Part shown: piece after piece, positions 42,949-55,064 of the stretch
How positions within the stretch are numbered: position 1 is the stretch's first letter
How the letters are laid out: each line of letters starts with the position of its first letter
Source: Mixophyes australis
Taxonomy: Eukaryota > Chordata > Amphibia > Anura > Limnodynastidae
NCBI GenBank assembly: GCA_036250195.1
Contig: JAVHZZ010000004.1
Span: forward strand, 139,496,229-139,560,228
DNA: 64,000 nucleotides
Reading direction: 5' to 3'
Position numbers and translations under genes: made by a program
Notes under the pieces: generated by a model
Seen by the model: the letters and a program-made list of their open reading frames with translations, nothing else
What the model was told of the DNA's origin: nothing
Database searches by the model: none

Positions 42949-43929
42949 AGCTGGGTACACATACTTACTTCAGATGCGATTTCTGTAATAATTTTAACAA
43001 CGACTGAAAGTCCTGATAAAGCATGCTGATTCGTGTGTACACACCTACACGATTTAATGTCTGATCCTTCAATGGCGCCTAGAACCGCTTACTTCTGGGT
43101 ATCTAGAATAGCTACTACAGTGCTTCTTTGCTTTAGGCTGCCTGGTATCCCTTGACCGCTTACTATGAATCAGGACTGCTGGGTAGCGGGCAGAGTGTTG
43201 AGACAGATGCTGGGATCAACACAGGACAGCCAGGGAACGGATTAGAGTCTTAAGCCCTTATCTGTTGGTTACAGGATACAGCAGACATTAGGCGTCAGGC
43301 AGAAATATGAAACAGTGATGTTTATTTGCTCTAGGAGTCCTTTAAAGGACCATTACACACTAGTTGGAGGTACTAGTGATCTTTCAGCAGTACAGATAAT
43401 GTAATAGTTAAAATCCAACTCTTATATACTGTTTCTGACACACGTTGGTAGGGGGTAACTCAGCCCCACTTCCTAGCTGGCACCACAAATTCTGAGATAT
43501 TAGATTTAGCACTAGGATGTAATATGTTCTCTAATCTTGGATTTAACAAAATTCACATCTAACTGGGATTTCTTAACTGACTTGCTGGTTAACAAGACAG
43601 GATAAGAGGTAATGACACCCTGCTGTGTATTCAGGCTAAAATAGTGTTGGTCATACGCAGATGAAAAAGGCTTAATTAGCATGGGATTTCTTTTCTTCAG
43701 ACAGTTGCAAAAACAAATTTCCTCTAACATGGCATCGGTACATTTCCAATACAAAACTCTGTACATTTGCAATGATGAACATTAATGCACTGCACCACAA
43801 AGTGAAATAAATCTATATAATTATTTCTAAGTGATCCAGCCACAGTGGGAGAGTACATACTCTTGCAATATCCAACCAAACGGTTATTTGTGTGATCTGC
43901 ATGATGATTGAATAGGTGTGTACCCAGCT
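42949..43929. mobile_element. MITE copy C, split by another repeat
   Basis: Termini AGCTGGGTACACATACTTAC (left) and, on the minus strand, AGCTGGGTACACACCTATTC (right). TAA occurs on both sides (42946-42948, 43930-43932). At 981 bp it is over twice the length of copies A and B because an unrelated repeat occupies about 43095-43855. Confidence 0.75.
43095..43855 (+). repeat. Family X repeat, copy 1 (inside MITE copy C)
   Basis: It matches 55620-57690 in segments: CAGTGATGTTT, TACACACTAGTTGGAGGTAC with ACTAGTGATCTTTC, CTGACACACGTTGGTAGGGG with TAACTCAGCCCC, TATTCAGGCTAAA, TTTCTTCAGACAG and AAGTGATCCAGCC. Class unknown; no coding sequence is recognised. It could be a solo LTR or a non-autonomous transposon. 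Confidence 0.6.
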
Positions 43930-43932
43930 TAA

Positions 43933-46223
43933 GTGTGGAAGGATCTAATGTCCAACTTACAAACAAACAGCAGATATCCAGTTTAGTTCACTTACGAACA
44001 AATAGCAGTTTTCTCACCCTGTGGAGGGTTTGAGCTTTTTCCCCCAGGTAATGAGAAAGATTGACTGAGCAAACTGACACACTTTTAAACTACACCTTGT
44101 AGGCACAGCTATTAAATAGCCTGCTGTATGACTGGCCAGTCAGAAGACATGAAATGGGACTAATAAATGGAAGCCCGCACTCTCGCTCCATTCACTCCTG
44201 GAAACCCTTGATCCTGCTTTTAAGCCTAAAGTTTTTGGAAAACGGTCTTCACAATACTAACTCTTTTCCCTGGAGTTTAAAACACATAGGTCGTAAATCT
44301 GGAACTTACATACATTCCATCAATTACTTTGTCATCAGTTTACAAAATAATAGAAAAATGTAATTTGGCGCTGTAATAAGCACTGTTGTCTCACAGAGCT
44401 GGGGTAAGGCGTTGGATTCAGCAATGCTAACCACTGTCACTGACCACATTTGTGACAACACTTCACTGATTGATCTGTGTGCCAAAAGACTGAATTACAG
44501 TGTGTGTTTGAACTAACTAATTATGGTGAGCCAGATATGATTGGTTTCGATTATTTAGATTGATTGTCATCGAAACAAGAACTATTGATCCTTGATCAAA
44601 GTAATCTGTATGACCAGCTTCTCTTGAAGTTAAGGTTTTTGTAATGTTTGTTTTTCATTTTTCTGATACATATTATCTAGAATAAATTATAAACGTTAGC
44701 ATAAAGTTGAACAGTTTTTCCAGTTGTTTGTCAGTGGGGAGGATAGTGGATGATGGCTGACAGTGATATTGTGTCTGGCTCAGCACACAGAATGGCATAG
44801 AGGTTTTTATTTCTGTTCATACACTGTACTCCCTGTGATTCATTTGTTCCCTCATTCATCTGATGAGTGGCTGGATTAACTGCTCACAATCTCCAGATGT
44901 ATTTATAGCAAGGAAAGATCTCTGTAGTTGATAGAACAGCCCCACTAACTGGAGTTAGGACAGGAGAGGTGTTTGAGTAAGGTGACTGATTCTTTATGGT
45001 AGATAAAAAAATGATGGTGCCACATGCAGACTGGTTAAGTTGTGAATCCATTTAGCACTTTGAGACCGTTGCCATCCCATGGATTAGGGACAGTTTTATT
45101 CCTGTTATATAATTCAGTATTTACTCTTTTTGGATTGTAACTTCTCCCACAACCCATAACTTTGTGTGCTTATCTATACTCTTGTATTAGTTATCCTTGT
45201 ATGTTTGCTTTATCTCACTATTTTACAGTGCTGTTTAGTATGTTGCCACTTTATATTGTATATGAAGCATGGTTTATTTTATAAACCGCCATAACAGCAA
45301 ACCTAAATAGCCTTCACATTGTTTCCAATGGTGTATTTCAGTCTCAGCTAGTCCATTTAGAGAATTAGAAACTGCAAATAAATGTGTATTTTTAGTAATG
45401 GCAAATAAATAATGTGTGCACACAGTTCAAGTTTGTTGTAAACAGTTGGGATTTCCTTCTTTCTAGAGGTGGCCGGCCTGTCTATTTCCTAGTTATTAGC
45501 AACAGGCCTGTCCCACTGCTATTCAGGTCCTTGCTGACAGAATGTGTGCGCACCTACCTGGCTGGCTGTTCTCAATTACTTGTCTACATTTTCATGTACT
45601 TAAAACACTCGGTTAACATGAAAGTTTTCCAACACCGCTGAAATCCATGACTTAAAAGGCACAACTTTAATTGCAGGAATCTTTTTGTCATAATCTATAT
45701 CCGTTTTTAGCTAACTTGTGGCTCTAGTTTCTTACTAACTAGGATTGCTTCGAAGAACATCAAACATTATATTAACAACTTACTAATGTACACATTGCAA
45801 AGGAAATAATATTGCCTATATTATTGTTAATACACTTTCTATTAAACCTTTGTGCATAACCTACAGACATTTCTCGAAATGTACATTTACAAATATGCTG
45901 GATACACTGGGATCACACCCTTATATTATAATACAGCTACTTATTTTAAGTGATTTAACTATTTATTTTTTTCTGTTCTAGTTTGTGTAGATGACGACAT
46001 AGTGTGTGTGGTGGGAAAACATCTGACGATGCAATGTTTTACTTAGCAAGTATAGAGTATAAATTACATTTTCAGTGTATTATTCCTTAGCTGTAATGTA
46101 TTTATCTAATTTGTCTCTTTCCTATGTAGTTAGATCTCTCATATTATGAAGGGCATTCAGATCTTACAGCAGTTTGAAAAGAGAGCTGATTCCTGTTGCT
46201 GTGCCTTTTTTTGGTTTCATTTG
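43933..46223. other. Non-coding sequence
   Basis: A decayed LINE/SINE tail lies at about 45130-45265 (ATTGTAACTTCTCCCACA, TTTAGTATGTTGCCACTTTA). No gene is recognised. Confidence 0.45.
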
Positions 46224-47250
46224 CACTTAATAAAGTATAATTGTGGCGGGATCAGCTTGCGTTGTCACCCATTTGGGGATTTTCCAGTCTTACTGACTTA
46301 AGTAACTTGCTGTTACTGACCACTCCTATTGGATTGGCTAATCCAGCCACTCGCTAACTAAAATTTTCAACTGTGTTGGTGCCTCTGGTTGTAAGAGGGT
46401 ATCACTGGCTCCATTTACGCTTCTAGGTGGTGTGTGCAACTGCTGCAGCTTATAGATTATAAAGAAGTGCTTTGTTGGCTGAAACCACCAGGCTACTTAC
46501 TTTAAATCAGAGCTGCTGGCATGTTTGCAGAGGCAGGACGCTGGACTTGATACAAGACTGTTGGAGAGGGAGGGCAATAGAGGTTTTGCTCTTACCTGTA
46601 GACCCAGCTTGTACAGGCATCTCACAGAGCCCAGAAATAGCTCTTAAACAGACACAAACACTTAAAGACATTGAAGGTGTTGTTATATATACACACAGTC
46701 TTTAATGTATTTTCCACACAGGCAGGAAGAAAACCAACCACTTCTCCCTTTAACCAGCTCCAAATGACTCTCTAATCTATTACAAGGGACCACTTTAATC
46801 TTTAATTTCAGTGGTAAGAGGATGTGTCCCCCATTCCCCCCATATATGCCCGGCGGGTTCACAGGGGGCTCAGTCACCTATCCCCGATGGCTCCTGTAAG
46901 TCTGGACTGGTAGATCTTTGACCCAAATTGTCTTCCAGGGCTTCTGTCCCAGGGTTTAGTGCCACCTCCATGCTGAAATTTGCTCCATGAAGTTGCCCAC
47001 CAGATCTTAGTCTGTAGACCTACAGCTACTGCAGTGAAAGCTCTTCTAGCTCGGTACTTTCACATGGGGGAGAGAACACCATCTGGATTCATTGAATTCC
47101 CTCTGATTCTGCAGGTGCTCTTTGCTCCTCACCTGGGGAATTAGGTTGCAGGAGCAGTACTGCTCTTTAAGTCTCATCATTGTCTCGGCCACCCCCAACA
47201 GAGCTCTCCTTCCACATCTAATAGAACTCTGAAGTCTGCAAATATGGTAC
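46224..47250 (+). repeat. Unclassified GC-richer repeat, loosely like family X
   Basis: It starts near TGTGGCGGGATCAGC and is richer in C and G than its surroundings. It shares AAATCAG-GCTGCTGG and TTTAATGT-type segments and general layout with family X. No ORF of known type and no terminal repeats could be read. Confidence 0.3.
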
Positions 47251-47255
47251 AATAA

Positions 47256-47675
47256 GGCTGGGTAGGGTACACACTACAGAAAACTTCTCCTGATGCAATA
47301 TCATTAACAATTATAAAAATGAGTAATAGTCCCAATCAGCTTGCCGATTAATGCGTACATACTATACAAGTTTTACCTTCAGATCTGTGCTCTTCATCTG
47401 TCGTAACCATCAGCTGAAAAGATCATGGCTCTGTAAACTATATGGAGATCTGCCTACACTGCCGAGTGAGTGCTTGAGTGCATATACACTTCAGAATTTG
47501 ACTGACATAGTTACATCATTTTTATACAGATTTTGAGTCTGTTTATAAGATCAAATCAAACGATACAATGTACTTTGTTATGATAAAACATGATCATGGG
47601 AACGTAGACATGTAATATTGAATTGTCTTTTATCGTGTGATTGGCACGATAGATGAAAACCATGTAGTGTGTAAC
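47256..47675. mobile_element. MITE copy D of the AGCTGGGTACACAC family
   Basis: The left end GGCTGGGTAGGGTACACACT has a 5-base duplication inside the terminal repeat and follows TAA (47253-47255). The right end keeps ATGTAGTGTGTAAC but has lost CCAGCT. Confidence 0.6.
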
Positions 47676-48014
47676 TCTTCAACTTCACCTATTGCTTTAG
47701 TTGTGTATTTGTGTGCACTGCAACAAACATAGCAGTGGTTTGAGCTGTCCTATGTGTTATTTAGATGAGGTGGATGAAATGTCTTATTTATTGTTGGTAG
47801 TGTTTTAATGCAGTTTTTGGAAATGTTAATTACTAGGCAAATGTAAACAGATTTCCATAAAAGACTGGGAGGAACAAACGAGTCTGATCTGCAATTCCAT
47901 TATGTGCTTTCTAATTCCTGATATATTCTCTATCTGCCTGGCTCTCCTCAAAGAATGAAGTCATATACTCCATTTCCACCCACGTACATTCCGATCATCT
48001 AACTTCAAATCTTT

Positions 48015-48076
<62 letters not shown>

Positions 48077-48145
48077 ATGTGATATATTTTATTATTAATA
48101 ATAATAATATTATAAATTAAAAGTTATCCAATATTTTGTGCTGTA
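47676..48145. other. Non-coding, with (AT)n at 48018-48060
   Basis: An AT run followed by an AC run lies near 48018-48076. Nothing else was found. Confidence 0.5.
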
Positions 48146-48146
48146 G

Positions 48147-48240
48147 ATTGCATTACTTTTGTTTGTTACACGAGTTACAAGAACAAGCCAGAAGGGCCTT
48201 TGAACATTTCCTGAATGTGTCTGTCCAAGAGACCGATCAG
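48147..48240 (+). CDS. Possible exon-like coding segment, unrecognised
   Basis: After a weak acceptor (TTTTGTGCTGTAG) a plus-strand frame reads LHELQEQARRAFEHFLNV and then VQETDQDQE, which looks protein-like in composition (amphipathic, charged). A stop comes only at 48343-48345. The best downstream donor, GAG/GTTTTT at about 48249, is poor. It would leave phase 0, compatible with the candidate exon at 54289, but this may be coincidence or an old repeat ORF. I do not recognise the protein. Confidence 0.18.
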
Positions 48241-49439
48241 GATCAGGAGGTTTTTACACAGGAGGCACATTCAGGTTTTTCTTTTAAACTTTTTTTTTTT
48301 ATGGTTCTAATAAAAAAGAAGTGTAAAAATGAATGTCTTAACTAATCTAAAAGTATTTTCATATTAACTACAGTTCTGGTTGGCATTTGTATCTGTTATT
48401 TCCTGTGTCCTGACAATGTATTTGTTCAGGAGGCTCAACTTGTTAAGCAGTAGACATCTTTCTAACATGCATGTCTGATTTTCAGCGTCTGCTTCTCCCC
48501 TCTCACATTTCTGAATTGTTATTAAATTGTTTGTCTGAAATTGCATGATATGGCTAGAGCAAGATGTGCAAAAACAACCTGTGTGAAGCTTTGAGCTAGA
48601 TATGCAGTGTCGGACTGGGGCTTGAACGGCCCACAGGGGGAATACATTGGTAGAGGCCCACCAGAGGGGGTGTGGCCAGCCACTAAAGAGGCGTATCCAA
48701 AACACTGGAGGGGGTGTGGTAAGCCTACGAAGGACAGCTAGCACCATAGTGTAGTATATAAAGAATGCAGTGTATATATAAAGAGTACACAGTCTTGACC
48801 TCTTTAGATTGGGCAGAACAGTCACCCACTAGAGTCAGAACATTTGACAGATTATCCTGCTGTCTCCTACCTGTTCTTGTCACGTTCACCATCTGTGGCT
48901 GCTGATTTCTTAAGTTGTGGGCTTGTCTGGATCCTGGAATGTCGGGGGCCATATTTGGGGGAAAAAAATGGGTACATTTAGAAAATTCTAACCAGCCCCA
49001 GCATTAAATCGATAGCACCCGCAAATTAATTAGTAGGCCTTCCTCCAGCCCCAACACTTAAATAATAGATTTATTTATTAAATGAGAATACTGTTTCCCT
49101 TCCTCCAAACAGCCCCAGCAATAAATTAATAGGTATATTTACTAATGTAAATGCTATTTCCCTCAACCGTTGCTGCCATTCAATGATTCACACTTAATAA
49201 AGAGACCTCATTCTCCCCAAACTCACCACCACATTCAATTAATAGCCCCCATACCACCCCATCTTAGACTAATAGTCCCCAATAATACATTGCTCCACCA
49301 TCACCCCACAAACAAAATAGTACCCATTAATTAGCCACCACCTACCTCACCCACACACTCTACATTACCACAAGCCCCCGGTGCCGTCACACGCACACTA
49401 AATTGCCACGAGCCCCCTGCGCCCTACATACTGCTTTTG

Positions 49440-49995
49440 CTTCCCCCTTCACCTGACCCCCTTCCTCACACTGTGCTATGCTGCTGTTGCTTCCCCCTTC
49501 CTCACACTGTGCTATGCTGCTGTTGCTCCCCCCTTCCTCACACTGTGCTATGCTGCTGTTGCTCCCCCCTTCCTCACACTGTGCTATGCTGCTGTTGCTT
49601 ACTCCCTTTCTCACACTGTTCTATGCTGCTGTTGCTTACTCCCTTTCTCACACTGTTCTATGCTGCTGTTGCTTACTCCCTTTCTCACACTGTTCTATGC
49701 TGCTGTTGCTTACTCCCTTTCTCACACTGTTCTATGCTGCTGTTGCTTACTCCCTTTCTCACACTGTTCTATGCTGCTGTTGCTTACTCCCTTTCTCACA
49801 CTGTTCTATGCTGCTGTTGCTTACTCCCTTTCTCACACTGTTCTATGCTGCTGTTGCTTACTCCCTTTCTCACACTGTTCTATGCTGCTGTTGCTTACTC
49901 CCTTTCTCACACTGTTCTATGCTGCTGTTGCTTACTCCCTTCCTCACACTGTTCTATGCTGCTGTTGCTTACTCCCTTCCTCACACTGTGCCGTG
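49440..49995. repeat. 37-bp minisatellite, about 15 copies
   Basis: The unit is CTATGCTGCTGTTGCTTACT followed by CCCTTTCTCACACTGTT. The central copies are identical; the first four carry CCCCCTTCC variants. Because 37 is not a multiple of 3 and the unit has no stop in any plus frame, it yields three overlapping ORFs of 195-271 residues that are not genes. Confidence 0.95.
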
Positions 49996-50150
49996 CTGCC
50001 CCCCTTCTTCTCTTTGCCATGCTGCCCTCTCCTCCCTTCATCTCTCTGTGCCATGCTGCTCTCCCCTCCCTTCATCACTCTGTGCCATGCTGCTCTCCCC
50101 TCCCTTCATCACTCTGTGCCATTCTGCCCCTCCCCCCATGCCTCCTTTCC
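49996..50150. repeat. Second, diverged minisatellite block
   Basis: Four units of CTCTGTGCCATGCTGCTCTC plus CCCTCCCTTCATCA type lie here, related to but distinct from the 37-bp units. Confidence 0.85.
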
Positions 50151-50372
50151 TTTACTTACCTTTATTGGCTTCTTTATTCTCTTTTTTTCTGGCTTCTTAT
50201 TCACATTGCGAACGGAGCAAGGAGGAGGAACGCTGACGCCGGGATAATGTAAGTATTCTTGTGGTTGTTTTTAGTACCCCATCCCACCGACAAAGAGGGC
50301 GGAGCTATCGAAGTCGGGGCCACCAGGGAATACCTCGACTCCCCGACTGGCCAGTCCGACCCTGGAGATATG

Positions 50373-51095
50373 CAAGCAGGAATATTAACAAATTAGCTTC
50401 ACAAAAAATGGTCAGATCAGTTTCAGGCATGCCTATAAATTCAGTTGTTAGATGGCCACTGTCTGTCTCTTTGTGGTCATTGTCTGACCACACTAATAGC
50501 TGGTTCAGTCCAGTTTGACCTTCCATATGAGTAGACAAATTGGAAACGGACCCTGTTGTTCAAAGCTCAGGCTAAACTGCAAATCGGATCTGTGTGCCCA
50601 GCAGAAGATTACTGATACATCTTACTTATTTATATATACTGCGTTTGGTAACATTGACCCAGCTGCATGCAAATTGGGGAAAAATTTTTTCCTAGGAACT
50701 CTCTGGGTGGAAGGACTTGGCTACCTTTTATAATGCAAGAACAAAGCATTCTGATATCTCGCCAGATAAATTTATTTTTTACAGATGCCAAGAGATAACA
50801 ATGTTTTCTGGCTAAATGTTCTCTCTTGTATACTTTACAGGAGAAATGGAAGCATACACAAGTAAATATGACTATAGTGTGCACCAAAAGCTGTGCAGTC
50901 TGTAACGGCACTCTAATTTGAAATGTAACCACGCTTGTGAGCAGTACCCAGTACAGGGCTAATACTTTCTCCGAGTTTGAAAACAAAACTAAAGGAATGT
51001 ATAAATTATTCTTATGACTTGGTCATATAATTGCATGGTGTGCGAATAAATTGCAAAAGTATTGCCCAATTGGAAAAACAAATTAAAATATAGTG
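50373..51095. other. Non-coding spacer
   Basis: No supported gene was found. Confidence 0.5.
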
Positions 51096-51274
51096 TACAG
51101 TCATGGCCAAAAGTTTTGAGAGTGACACAGGTATTGGTTTTCACAAAGTTTGTTGCTTCAGTGGTTTTAGACTTTTTTTCTCAGATGATGCTATGGTATA
51201 CTGAAGTAAAATTACAAGCATTTCGTAAGTGCCAAAGGCTTTTATTGACAATTACATTAAGTTTATGAAAAGAG

Positions 51275-53000
51275 TCAATATTTGCAGAGTTGACCCTTCT
51301 TTTTGAAGATCTCTGCAATACACCCTAGCATGATGTCAATCAACTTTTGGGCCACATACTGACTGATGGCCGCCCATTCTTGCCTAATCAATGCTTGGAG
51401 TTTATCAGAATTTGTGGGATTTTGTTTGTCCACCCGTCTCTTGAGTTTTGACCACAAGTTCTCAATAGGATTAAGGTCTGGGGAGTTTCCTGGCCATGGA
51501 CTCAAAATTTCTATGTTTTATTCCCGAGCCATTTAGTTATCACTTTTTCCTTATGGCAAGGTGTTGCATCATGCTGGGAAAAGACATTGTTCCTCACCAA
51601 ACTGTTCTTGGATGGGTGGGAGAAGTTGCTCTTGGAGGATGTTTTGGTACCATTCTTTATTCATGACTGTGGTGTGTAGGCAAAATCGTGAGTGAGCCCA
51701 CTCCCTTGGCTGAGAACCAACCCACACATGAATGGTCTCAGGATGCTTAACTGTTGGCATGACACAGGACTGATGGTAGTGCTCATCTTTCCTTCTCCGG
51801 ACAAGCGTTTCTCTAGATGCCCCAAACATTCTGAAAGGGGATTCATCAGAGAAAATGACTTTACCCTGGTCCTCAGCAGTCCAATCCCTGTATGTTTTGC
51901 AGAATATCGGTCTGTCCCTGATATTTTTCCTGAGAGAGGTGGCTTCCTTGCTGGCATTTGTGACACCAGACCATCCTCCAAAAGTCTTCACTGTGTATGC
52001 AGATGCACTCACACCTGCCTGCTGCCATTCCTGAGCAAGGTCTGCACTGGTGGTGTGCCGATCCTGCAGCTAAATCAACTTCAGGAGACTGTGCTTGGCG
52101 CTTGCTGGACATTCTTGGGTGTCCTGAAGCCTTCTTCACAACTATTGAACCTCTCTCCTTGAAGTTGTTGATGATTTGATAAATGGTTGATTTAGGTGCA
52201 ATCTTACTAGCAGCAATATCATTGTGTCATAAATCTTACCCGTCCTCGCTCCAGCTCTGTCTGCTCTCTGCGATAGGAAGTGTCGCTTCCAGGTATCGGC
52301 GTTCAAATGATCGCTAAGCTCGGGGCGGGGATTTTGAACTGCTGGTTATTTATGTCAGAGCAAATTGTATGCTTCCTGGCTCCTGATTCTTCGTGGATCT
52401 CTGTTATTTCTCTGTTCCTGATCTGATTCCCATGTACCAGTGCTGCCTGTTTTGACTATTCTGATTCCTCTGCGTTCGTGTACCAACTTTGCTTACTGAC
52501 TATCCTCTGCTGGTATCCTGAGCACCTGACCTGGCTTGTCTAACGCTGCTTCTGACTCCTGCTTATACCTCTGCCGCCTTACCGTGTACTGAACCTAGGA
52601 ATTTCCTCATGCTGAGACTGCCTGCTGATTCTGTACTGTGCCACCTGATAGTGCACCAGATTCGGCTGTCTGACTACAGGTTCCACCTGTTCATCTCATT
52701 TGCTAGTGCTACGTCTAGAGGCAGACCAGAGGACCGCAACCTGCGGGCTCCTGGCAGCTAAGCCTATCCCGCCTTGTGGCGGTTCCTGTTGAACACCAGG
52801 GAGCTCGTTAGACTTCGCACCTCTGTTAGGCCAATGTCGATCATGATTAGCACTAAAGATCCAGCCTATCCGTTACACATTTCCTGTGAAGCCCTTTTTC
52901 TGCAAAGTAATAATGACGTGTTTCCTTGCAGCAAACCATTGTTAACAGAGGAAGAACAATGATTTCATGCACCACCCTCCTTTTAAAGCTTCCCGTCTGT
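51275..53000 (-). pseudogene. Tc1-type transposase, broken
   Basis: This is a cut-and-paste DDE transposase. On the minus strand, the N-terminal helix-turn-helix region (about 53000-52878 then 52224-52020) is split by the LTR insertion. The catalytic domain has VIFSDESPFRMFG (first Asp), then in another frame QHDATPCHKEK (second Asp), and returns to the first frame for SPDLNPIENLWSKLKRRV, whose Glu completes the D-D-34E triad. Frameshifts and stops lie around 51500-51590. Its C-terminus ends near 51275. Confidence 0.88.
52225..52877. repeat. Solo LTR inserted in the Tc1 element
   Basis: It starts TGTCATAAATC and ends CCGTTACA (TG...CA), with CATTG at 52220-52224 and CATTT at 52878-52882 as a 5-bp target duplication with one change. 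The interrupted Tc1 reading resumes directly after it. It is unrelated to the Gmr1-like LTRs by eye. The 5-bp duplication suggests gypsy or ERV type. Orientation is not determined. Confidence 0.85.
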
Positions 53001-53320
53001 TTTTCTATCTCGATCAGCATGACAGCGTGATCTCCAGCCTTGTCCTTGTCAGCACTCTCACCTATGTTAGCGAGAGAATCACTGACCTGATGTCAGCTGG
53101 TCCTTTTGTGGCAGGGCTGAAATGCAGTGGAAATGTTGTTTTTGGGATAAAGTTCATAGTCATGGCAAAGAGGGACTTTGAAATTAATTGCAATTCATCT
53201 GATCACTTCATCTTCATGACATTCAGTAGTATATGCAAATTGCTATAATAAAAACTGAGGCAGCAGACTTTGTGAAAAATAATATCTGTGTCATTCTCAA
53301 AACTTTTGGCCATGACTGTA

Positions 53321-54288
53321 TATAATCCTGTATCGGATCAAAATAATGTGCCCACATTTGTGTAGCATATACTAAATAGAACTCCTGTTGTTTTTTACTT
53401 TACTAACCGATTTCTCTTTACGAAGGAAGCTGAAATAATATTTACTTCCTGGGATCTGAGTTTGACTTTGGTATTTGCACGTCCTTCAATAAAAAACATG
53501 ATGCATCTGATATTTGATGTCTTTGTGAATCTGTTTTTCTAAATGAGAATCATTGTTGCATATTATTGTGTAGCATTTTGTGGGAGCTTTGTTTTGAGAA
53601 AGTTATGTTTATCTAATCTCAATTACATGTGTAGGACTAGCTGACATACACTGGCATGTAATCATGTAGAGTTCCGCTTGTGTGTTGTAGGCAGAGCTGT
53701 CCTTTTACATTAATTATATACACTTTTATGGCATGGTAAAAAAAAAAAAATACTCGCCAGGCAATGGAATGTCACCTCTTTTGAAGTAATAAGAAATTGT
53801 TGAGCTTCTTCCTATGAAATACTACTTTTATATTCTTATGCTCCAGTCATTTTCTTGCATCTACTAGTTATATTTTGATAGCAACTATTTCTTTAACAGT
53901 TGTTAGTTAGCTGTAGCTTAGTAAAAAAATGTGCTTTTTGTTTTATTTATTTCTGATATTGTTTTGTTGCATAAAATCAGAAATGTATTCGTGTTGGCAT
54001 GTAGACTGCAATAACATGATTTTTCAGGTCTGTTGTAGATGTAATCGCAAAGTAATTTGTGAATGCTATGAAACAATGGCAGCCATGTTTGCAGTCTTGT
54101 CACTGCTGTCATAACAAATGGCAAATGACTTTTGTCCTATGTACTACACAAGTGTTACCCAGGAGACCTCTTCAGAGGAATGCAGAGATTTTCATTATAG
54201 TTAGTAGCCAACCTCCTTCATCACTCCTAGCCCAGAGTATTTCTGAGAAAAATTCCTATATCTATAGCCATTGACATTTTTTTCCAGC
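53321..54288. other. Non-coding, presumed intron
   Basis: No gene or element is recognised. The last 10 bases (TTTTTTTCCAG) form a strong splice acceptor. Confidence 0.5.
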
Positions 54289-54328
54289 TGAAAGCTATTC
54301 GTGGGAAGAAAGTGTTAAATGCAGAGGG
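54289..54328 (+). CDS. Candidate 40-nt host exon
   Basis: It is bounded by acceptor ATTTTTTTCCAG and donor GG/GTAAGC. The frame that is open and matches the next candidate exon reads LKAIRGKKVLNAE and leaves one base (G). A second frame is also open, but it would meet a stop in the next candidate exon. The protein is not recognised. Support is splice-signal quality and phase only. Confidence 0.4.
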
Positions 54329-55064
54329 TAAGCAGCAAGTGCTGTATATTTTTCATCAGATTAATATCCGGTTCAAACAGAGCCAAGTGCCATTTCTAAA
54401 CGCTGCCTGTGTTTGCTGCTATCTCTTTGGCCACAGCATACTCAGATTGCAATTCTTTTTTTGGCTTTGTGTCTCTTCAGTCCTGATATTTCCCTTTCAG
54501 CGTCTGCATGCCCAACTTGGACACGGTGTACTTTTCTATTGAGTGGGATTTAAAATATCAAAGAATGTTTTAATTCTTTTAGTCTCAGTGAACTAGTGCT
54601 TTAAAATATTGCTTTATATGCAGTATTACAATGTATTTGTTGTATATTTTATTACCATGGGTAGGTCCATTTATTGTAAATGAATATGTATTAGTCTTTA
54701 AGTTCCCATTTTGCCGAAGCATGTAAAAGTGCTTTCAGAATTGATGGAAGGGAATGGTTTTTCGCACTTTTCTTCAAGGCACAACTGAAAACAAAAACTT
54801 GATCCCATGGTTATCAATTATAGCCCACAATGTTTGGCCAAGCCCCAAACTGTCTTTTTTGTTTGTGCTGAGAATCTTTTAATCTTTCTCTTACTTAAAA
54901 ATTGCCACTTGAAGTGTGTGTTTTTATATCAAGTAACGCTTTGTCTGTTGCTAGGTAATACTTTTTTTTTTTATCCTATTGTTTGCTAATGCAAATCAAG
55001 TTGCTTTCTGTTCACTAGAAATTGCATCACTACTCTTGCAGGACTTGCAAGGACTACTAGAGCC
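54329..55064. other. Non-coding, presumed intron
   Basis: No supported feature was found. Confidence 0.5.

Larger units (their letters stand above)
48605..50364. mobile_element. hAT-like non-autonomous element, 1.76 kb
   Basis: The left terminus is CAGTGTCGGACTGGGGC and the right terminus (minus strand) CAGGGTCGGACTGGCCAG. The flanking octamers TAGATATG (48597-48604) and GAGATATG (50365-50372) match at 7 of 8 bases, as a hAT target duplication should. The interior has CCCCAGC-AATAAATTAATAG repeats (48990-49140), then a large minisatellite. No transposase ORF is present. Confidence 0.82.
51098..53318 (-). mobile_element. Tc1-like DNA transposon interrupted by a solo LTR
   Basis: The terminal inverted repeats begin CAGTCATGGCCAAAAGTTTT on both ends and stay similar for at least 65 bases. 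TA flanks both sides (51096-51097, 53319-53320). Without the 653-bp LTR and its 5-bp duplication the element is about 1.56 kb, a normal Tc1 length. The transposase lies on the minus strand and is broken. Confidence 0.94.

Noticed and set aside
49437..50252. Three overlapping plus-strand ORFs of 195-271 residues
   Set aside because: They are translations of the 37-bp minisatellite, which has no stop in any plus frame. The residue pattern simply cycles, and there is no start context or domain.
51692..52162. 156-residue plus-strand ORF in the Tc1 element
   Set aside because: It is antisense to the transposase, whose catalytic motifs are on the minus strand.
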